Of a stretch of 11,936 nt of DNA, positions 8,072 through 11,936 are shown one piece after another. The stretch is taken from NCBI GenBank assembly GCA_004298915.1, contig SCTE01000557.1, positions 1 to 11,936 of the forward strand, in the 5' to 3' direction. A program made the position numbers and the translations under genes. The first letter of the stretch is position 1; every line of letters begins with the position of its first letter. This stretch comes from Chloroflexota bacterium (GTDB taxonomy: Bacteria > Chloroflexota > Limnocylindria > Limnocylindrales > CSP1-4). The notes below the pieces were generated by a model. That model did not search any database. It was not told the DNA's origin and worked only from the letters and a program-made list of their open reading frames with translations.

Positions 8072-8170
8072 CCGCAGGCGGACCGGACTGGGAGGCGATT
8101 CGGTTCTCAGCGCCGGACTCGATGTCTCGATGGGAGGCCTCCAGCCTGGAAGTGCGCCACCGAGCGTGGC

Positions 8171-8192
8171 AGGCGGGTCAAACGGCCCGCCT
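8171..8192. repeat. GC-rich inverted repeat in the divergent promoter region
   Basis: AGGCGGG (8171-8177) and CCCGCCT (8186-8192) are perfect 7-base arms around an 8-base centre (TCAAACGG). It lies at the likely leftward transcription start and touches the TACGAT -10-like box of the rightward side. It could be a second operator or a DNA/RNA hairpin. There is no T-run, so it is not an intrinsic terminator. Confidence 0.5.
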
Positions 8193-8220
8193 ACGATAGC
8201 ATGGCCTTGCAACGATGCAA
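8193..8220 (-). promoter_or_regulatory. Candidate leftward promoter of the dehydrogenase/importer train
   Basis: The minus strand reads TTGCAT (8220-8215), a 16-base spacer, then TATCGT (8198-8193). This is a fair sigma-70-type promoter. Its -35 box lies inside the LacI-type operator, so binding would block polymerase. A start point near 8187 argues against translation starts upstream of it. Confidence 0.4.
8207..8220. promoter_or_regulatory. Candidate LacI-family operator
   Basis: TTGCAACGATGCAA is symmetric around a central CG at six of seven base pairs, the general form of LacI/GalR-family operators. It sits between divergent genes, overlaps a leftward -35 box and lies 21 bases before the rightward GTG, just after a TACGAT -10-like box (8192-8197). 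A LacI-family gene is encoded two genes away, so it is the natural binder. Binding is inferred. Confidence 0.6.
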
Positions 8221-8230
8221 CGCGATTTCG

Positions 8231-8236
8231 GGAGGG
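8231..8236 (+). promoter_or_regulatory. Ribosome binding site deciding the GTG start of the rightward isomerase
   Basis: GGAGGG with a five-base spacer precedes GTG 8242. This favours the GTG over the ATG at 8215, which lies within the operator palindrome. Confidence 0.7.
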
Positions 8237-8241
8237 CGGAC

Positions 8242-9213
8242 GTGCGGCTCGCACTGGTCACGGAGGGCATGATTCACCGGTCCATCGGGGACCTGATGGA
8301 CTGGCTGGAGCGGCATGCTCCCGACGTTCGCGACCTCGAGATCGGCACCGGTGGCTATTCGCCCCTGGGTCACTCGCCGCTGGAGATGTCCCAGGCGGAA
8401 CGGCGCTCCTGGCTGGCCGGGATCAGGAGTCGAGGGTTTCGGATCGCCGCCTTCAACGTGTCCGGGAATCCGCTCCATCCCGCCGACGAGATCGGGGCGC
8501 GTCACGATTCGGACCTGCGGCGAACGATCGCGCTTGCCGCCGAGCTGGGCGTCGACCGGATCGTGGCGATGTCCGGCACGCCGGCTGCCGGTCCGATTCC
8601 CGGCACGGCCCCGCATTTCGCGGCCAACGCCTGGCTGCCCGACTACGCGGGGATCGCCGACTGGCAATTCGAGCACCGCGTGCGCCCGTACTGGGAGGCG
8701 ATCAACGAGCTCATCGTGCGGTCCGGCTCCGAGCTGATGGTCTGCCTCGAGCTGCATCCGGGTGCCCACGTGTTCAACGTCGCCACGTTCGAACGGCTCC
8801 ACGCGGTCGCCCCGCGGATCGGGGTCAACCTGGACCCGAGCCACCTCTTCTGGCAGCGCATGGACCCGCTCCGGGTGATCGAACGCCTCGGGACGAGCAT
8901 CGGCTACGCCCATGCGAAGGATGTCCGCTACCACGATGATGCGCTCGTGTTGAACGGCCTCCTCGACAATCGATGGCCGGGTGATCCGGCGACCATCCCA
9001 TGGGACTTCGCCGCGGTCGGATACGGAACGCACGACCGGGCCTGGTGGGCCCGCTTTGCGATCGCTCTGGAGCGCGGCACGAGTGCCTCGACGCTGAGCA
9101 TCGAGCACGAGGATCGCCTGGTCCCTCCCGAGGATGGCGTCGCGACGTCGGCGACGCTGCTGGCCGGGGTGCTCGGGCCGCTCGACCCCGGCCCGAGCGT
9201 GGACTCGGCGTGA
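8242..9213 (+). CDS. Sugar phosphate isomerase/epimerase (xylose-isomerase-like TIM barrel)
   Basis: A 323-residue TIM-barrel protein of the AP-endonuclease-2/xylose-isomerase superfamily, cytoplasmic and probably metal-dependent. Likely metal ligands are Glu170 (CLELHPG), Asp198 with His201 (NLDPSHLFW), His224 (YAHAKD) and Glu288 (SIEHED). GTG 8242 is chosen because GGAGGG (8231-8236) stands five bases upstream and the protein then begins MRLALVTEG, the expected first strand. An upstream ATG at 8215 lies inside the operator. It differs clearly from the IolE-like barrel at 6051-6989, so the locus has two distinct barrels. Possible jobs are inosose isomerisation (IolI-like) or elimination and epimerisation of a 3-keto sugar made by a Gfo/Idh partner. 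It overlaps the regulator gene by four bases. Confidence 0.93.
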   Translation: MRLALVTEGMIHRSIGDLMDWLERHAPDVRDLEIGTGGYSPLGHSPLEMSQAERRSWLAGIRSRGFRIAAFNVSGNPLHPADEIGARHDSDLRRTIALAAELGVDRIVAMSGTPAAGPIPGTAPHFAANAWLPDYAGIADWQFEHRVRPYWEAINELIVRSGSELMVCLELHPGAHVFNVATFERLHAVAPRIGVNLDPSHLFWQRMDPLRVIERLGTSIGYAHAKDVRYHDDALVLNGLLDNRWPGDPATIPWDFAAVGYGTHDRAWWARFAIALERGTSASTLSIEHEDRLVPPEDGVATSATLLAGVLGPLDPGPSVDSA

Positions 9214-10238
9214 CCGCGGATCGGTCCGGCCGGCCCGCGACACTGGGCGACGTCGCCCTGCTTGCCAGGGTTTCGCCGTCGACCGTCTCGAACGTCGTTC
9301 GGGGATCCGATGTCGTCGCGCCTCGGACCCGTCGGCGCGTCCTGGCGGCGATCGAGGAACTGGCGTATCGGCCCAACGTGCTGGCTCGGCACCTGCTCCA
9401 GGGGCGCGCCACGACCATCGGGGTCATCGCCCGTGACCTGGCCAACCCATTCTTCGCCGAGATGGCCGGGCTCGTCGAACGCGAGGTCGCCCGGTTCGGC
9501 TTCGCGGCCATGTTCTGTGCCACCGAGGGCGACGACGAGCGGGAGGCCCAGGCCATCAGCCTGATGCTCGACCATCGGGTCAGCGGCCTCGTCTTCCTGT
9601 CGTTCCTCGGCCAGCCCACCGAGGTCGAGAAGGAAATCAACGGCCAGGTGCCATCGGTGTTCGTCGCTGCCGAGGAGCCGTGGGCCGATTCGGTCAGCGT
9701 CGACGAGCACCGGGGCGGCGAGCTGGTGGCTCGGCACCTCATCGAACTGGGCCATCGAAGGCTTGGCTTCGTCGGGCCGACCCATCCCGATCGTGCGGAC
9801 CATCGACGGATGGAGGGCTTCCTGAGAGCCTCCGCCGATTCGGGCCTCCGGCCGGTCATCATCGCCTGGGACCCGCCGGACGGGCCCGTGACGATCCGGG
9901 GCGAACGCGCCGACTGGCCATCGATCCTCCGCGGCCCGGGAGCGGCCACGGGCATCTTCGCGGCCAACGACTTCGCGGCCATCGATCTTCTCGATGTCGC
10001 GGATGCACTCGGGATCGAGGTCCCCGGGGACCTGTCGATCGTCGGCTTCGACGATGTCGACATGGCCCGCCTGCGGCGAATCAACCTGACCACGGTGAGC
10101 CAGTCTCGCGAGGCACTCGTCAGGCTCGGCGTCGAAGCCCTGCTCGGCAGGATCGAGGGCCGGATCGTCGGCGAGCCACATGTCACGCTGGCCAGCGTGA
10201 CGCTCAAGGTCCGGGGGTCCAGCGGCCCGCCTCGCTGA
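9210..10238 (+). CDS. LacI-family transcriptional regulator
   Basis: A 342-residue DNA-binding repressor, probably the local cyclitol-responsive regulator. Residues 11-31 form the LacI helix-turn-helix (TLGDVALLARVSPSTVSNVV). Residues 53-65 (YRPNVLARHLLQG) are the hinge helix that inserts into the minor groove. The rest is a periplasmic-binding-protein-like effector and dimer domain, with IGVIARDLANPFFAE after the hinge and the late GFDDVDMARL motif. The GTG start overlaps the isomerase stop as GTGA; the open frame further upstream is shadow. Co-transcription with the isomerase, under the operator at 8207-8220, would give autoregulation. The effector cannot be read from sequence; an inositol, inosose or later intermediate is inferred. 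Confidence 0.95.
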   Translation: MTADRSGRPATLGDVALLARVSPSTVSNVVRGSDVVAPRTRRRVLAAIEELAYRPNVLARHLLQGRATTIGVIARDLANPFFAEMAGLVEREVARFGFAAMFCATEGDDEREAQAISLMLDHRVSGLVFLSFLGQPTEVEKEINGQVPSVFVAAEEPWADSVSVDEHRGGELVARHLIELGHRRLGFVGPTHPDRADHRRMEGFLRASADSGLRPVIIAWDPPDGPVTIRGERADWPSILRGPGAATGIFAANDFAAIDLLDVADALGIEVPGDLSIVGFDDVDMARLRRINLTTVSQSREALVRLGVEALLGRIEGRIVGEPHVTLASVTLKVRGSSGPPR

Positions 10239-10296
10239 GGCGATGGATCCGGGCAGGCGCGAAGAGCGGATGCCGGAGTGCCCGCGAATTGGAGCC

Positions 10297-10329
10297 TTGC
10301 AACCCCGAGGTGGGTCGAGCGCCTATAGT
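10297..10329 (+). promoter_or_regulatory. Candidate iolD promoter with operator half-site
   Basis: GCCTTGCAAC (10294-10303) repeats the left half of the operator at 8207 with its two preceding bases, but the second half is not conserved. A TATAGT -10-like box follows at 10324-10329. TTGCAA is 21 bases upstream of it, too far for a standard -35, so activity of this exact pair is doubtful. The start point would be near 10336. Confidence 0.3.
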
Positions 10330-10344
10330 GGAAATTCAGCAGCG

Positions 10345-10370
10345 ATCGTCGTCGCGGGCCTGCCGACGAT
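10345..10370 (+). repeat. Inverted repeat in the iolD leader
   Basis: ATCGTCG (10345-10351) and CGACGAT (10364-10370) pair perfectly over seven bases with a 12-base loop. It lies between the -10-like box and the iolD ribosome site (GGGAG, 10400-10404). It could fold as a leader hairpin or serve as a protein site. No T-run follows, so a terminator is unlikely. Confidence 0.35.
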
Positions 10371-10411
10371 GGGGATCGCGGCATGAAACGTGTTCGTGCG
10401 GGAGTCTGCCG

Positions 10412-11936
10412 ATGCCCCTGACCGAGCGATTGACGGCCGCCCAGGCCGTCATTCGTTTCCTGGAAGTCCAGTCCGTCGAGCGGGACGGCGACGAGCACCC
10501 GTTCTTCCAGGGGATGTTCGGAATCTTCGGGCATGGCAACGTCGCCGGCCTCGGCGAGGCCCTCGAGGCGGCGGGTGATCGGTTTCGCTACCACCAGGCC
10601 CGGAACGAACAGGCCATGGTTCACGCGGCCGTGGCCTTTGCGAAGCGCCATCGGCGTCTTCGCGCGTTTGCCTGCACCACGTCGATCGGACCGGGCGCCA
10701 CGAATCTCGTGACCGGGGCGGCGCTCGCCACGATCAACCGGCTACCGGTCCTCCTGCTGCCGGGCGACCTGTTCGCGAGCCGCAGGGTAGCGCCGGTGCT
10801 GCAGCAGCTGGAGCGCCCGGACGGCGAGGACGTGTCCGTCAACGACGCCCTGCGACCGGTATCGAAGTACTGGGATCGGATCAATCGACCGGAGCAGCTG
10901 CTGAGCGCCCTGCCGTCGGCGATGCGCGTCCTGACCTCGCCGGCCGAGACCGGGGCCGTGACCCTCGCCCTCCCGCAGGACGTGCAGGTCGAGGCATTCG
11001 ACTATCCGAGCGAGCTGTTCGAGCCGCGCGTCCACCACGTTCCCCGGGCGCGGCCAGACTCGGGAGCCCTGGAGCGGGCGGCCGAGGCGATCGCAACGAG
11101 CAAGCGCCCGATGATCGTGGTCGGTGGCGGGGTCCTGTACAGCGACGCGAGCGACGCCCTCGACCGCTTCGTCCGGAGGTTCGGCCTGCCCGTCGCCGAG
11201 ACACAGGCGGGCAAGGGCGCCCTGCCCTGGGATCACCCGTTCCAGATGGGACCGATCGGCGCGACCGGTGGATCAGCGGCGAACCGGCTCGCCCACGACG
11301 CCGACCTGGTCCTGGCCATCGGCACGCGCCTGTCGGATTTCACGACCGCGAGCTGGACGGCGTGGCAGGATCCGGCGGTCCGATTCGTTGCCCTCAACGT
11401 CTCGGAGTTCGATGCGGCCAAGGCGGCGGCGGTGCCCGTGGTCGGGGATGCCCGCGCTGGGATCGAGGAGCTCCAGGCGGTCCTCGAGGGGCGCGGTTGG
11501 CCGGGTACCGATCCCGACCGTCGGGGGCTGGCCGACCGGTTGCGCTCGGCGTGGAACGGTGAGGTCGATCGCGTCCTTCACCTCGCGGGAACGGGCCCCG
11601 TCTCCCAACCGGAGGCGATCCGGCTCGTTGCCGAGGCCGCCGGGCTCGACGGGACCGTCGTGTGCGCCGCGGGCAGCCTTCCGGGCGATCTCCACAAGCT
11701 CTGGCGGGCCCGACGTCCTGGTTCGTACCACCTCGAGTACGGCTACTCGACCATGGGCTACGAGATCGCCGGCGGCATGGGCGTGAAGCTCGCGGCGCCC
11801 GACGACGAGGTCTTCGTCATGGTCGGCGACGGGTCGTACCTGATGATGTCGAGCGAGATCGCAACCGCGGTGCAGGAAGGGCTCAAGCTCATCGTGGTGC
11901 TCATCGACAGCCACGGATTCCGGTCGATCGACAGCC
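10412..11936 (+). CDS. iolD: 3D-(3,5/4)-trihydroxycyclohexane-1,2-dione hydrolase (IolD), 3' end cut by window edge
   Basis: A ThDP-dependent enzyme that opens the ring of the trihydroxycyclohexanedione in inositol breakdown, giving 5-deoxy-glucuronate. The window holds 508 codons without a stop; the family is about 620-640 residues. Diagnostic segments are FGIFGHGNVAGLGEALE (36-52), cofactor-activating Glu66 (RNEQAMVHAA), GPGATNLVTGAALATINRLPVLLLPGD, a central domain with IGTRLSDFT, and the ThDP/Mg motif beginning GDG (472-474). The second Asn position of that motif is Ser500 (DSHGF), where IolD proteins usually have Asn. ATG 10412 has GGGAG seven bases upstream; an ATG at 10383 is out of frame. 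It has its own 173-base upstream gap, so it may be transcribed both with and apart from the regulator. Confidence 0.95.
   Translation, partial: MPLTERLTAAQAVIRFLEVQSVERDGDEHPFFQGMFGIFGHGNVAGLGEALEAAGDRFRYHQARNEQAMVHAAVAFAKRHRRLRAFACTTSIGPGATNLVTGAALATINRLPVLLLPGDLFASRRVAPVLQQLERPDGEDVSVNDALRPVSKYWDRINRPEQLLSALPSAMRVLTSPAETGAVTLALPQDVQVEAFDYPSELFEPRVHHVPRARPDSGALERAAEAIATSKRPMIVVGGGVLYSDASDALDRFVRRFGLPVAETQAGKGALPWDHPFQMGPIGATGGSAANRLAHDADLVLAIGTRLSDFTTASWTAWQDPAVRFVALNVSEFDAAKAAAVPVVGDARAGIEELQAVLEGRGWPGTDPDRRGLADRLRSAWNGEVDRVLHLAGTGPVSQPEAIRLVAEAAGLDGTVVCAAGSLPGDLHKLWRARRPGSYHLEYGYSTMGYEIAGGMGVKLAAPDDEVFVMVGDGSYLMMSSEIATAVQEGLKLIVVLIDSHGFRSIDS

Noticed and set aside
6968..8272. 434-residue plus-strand open frame opposite the Gfo/Idh gene
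   Set aside because: Its composition (Arg, Asp, Gly, His) is that of an antisense shadow in GC-rich DNA; the minus strand shows clear dehydrogenase motifs over the same bases.
8825..10651. 608-residue minus-strand open frame opposite the isomerase, regulator and iolD start
   Set aside because: Low-complexity Ser/Arg/Pro sequence crossing three well-supported genes; no recognisable motif.
1..11936. tRNA or rRNA genes, CRISPR arrays, insertion sequences, phage genes
   Set aside because: No tRNA-like clover, direct repeat array, transposase or terminal repeats were seen; coding density and gene style are even throughout.

Overview
This GC-rich window carries a cyclitol, most likely inositol, uptake and oxidation locus. 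The anchor is a nearly complete IolD (ThDP-dependent trihydroxycyclohexane-1,2-dione hydrolase) at the right edge. The gene set, the GTG starts, the many 1-4 base gene overlaps and the GC bias fit a free-living Chloroflexota or Actinobacteria-like heterotroph. No marker gene is present, so the phylum is a guess.

Layout. From about 8.07 kb leftwards runs a minus-strand gene train: a Gfo/Idh/MocA oxidoreductase, an IolE-like TIM-barrel protein, a second Gfo/Idh/MocA oxidoreductase closest to inositol 2-dehydrogenase in its catalytic motif, and a third Gfo/Idh/MocA oxidoreductase. These four are joined by 4-base ATGA or GTGA overlaps. After 103 bases comes a ribose/fructose-type ABC importer: lipoprotein binding protein, ten-helix-class permease and a single-domain ATPase. 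A zinc-dependent medium-chain dehydrogenase follows and runs off the left edge. From 8242 rightwards run a second TIM-barrel isomerase/epimerase, a LacI-family regulator (4-base overlap) and, after a 173-base gap, iolD, which runs off the right edge. No stretch longer than 300 bases lacks a gene.

Regulation. The divergent gap (8072-8241) holds a 14-base near-palindrome with a central CG and TTGCA/TGCAA arms, typical of LacI-family operators. It overlaps a candidate leftward -35 box and lies just before the rightward gene. A GC-rich inverted repeat sits about 32 bases away, centre to centre. A related TTGCAAC half-site lies upstream of iolD. The simplest reading is that the LacI-type protein represses both arms until a cyclitol or an intermediate is present.

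Pathway reading (inference). The importer brings in a cyclitol or cyclitol glycoside. One or more of the four NAD(P)-type dehydrogenases make the inosose, the IolE-like barrel dehydrates it, and IolD opens the ring. Three different Gfo/Idh enzymes, a zinc dehydrogenase and two TIM barrels exceed what plain myo-inositol needs, so several stereoisomers or an inositol conjugate are plausible substrates. iolA, iolB, iolC and iolJ are not in the window.
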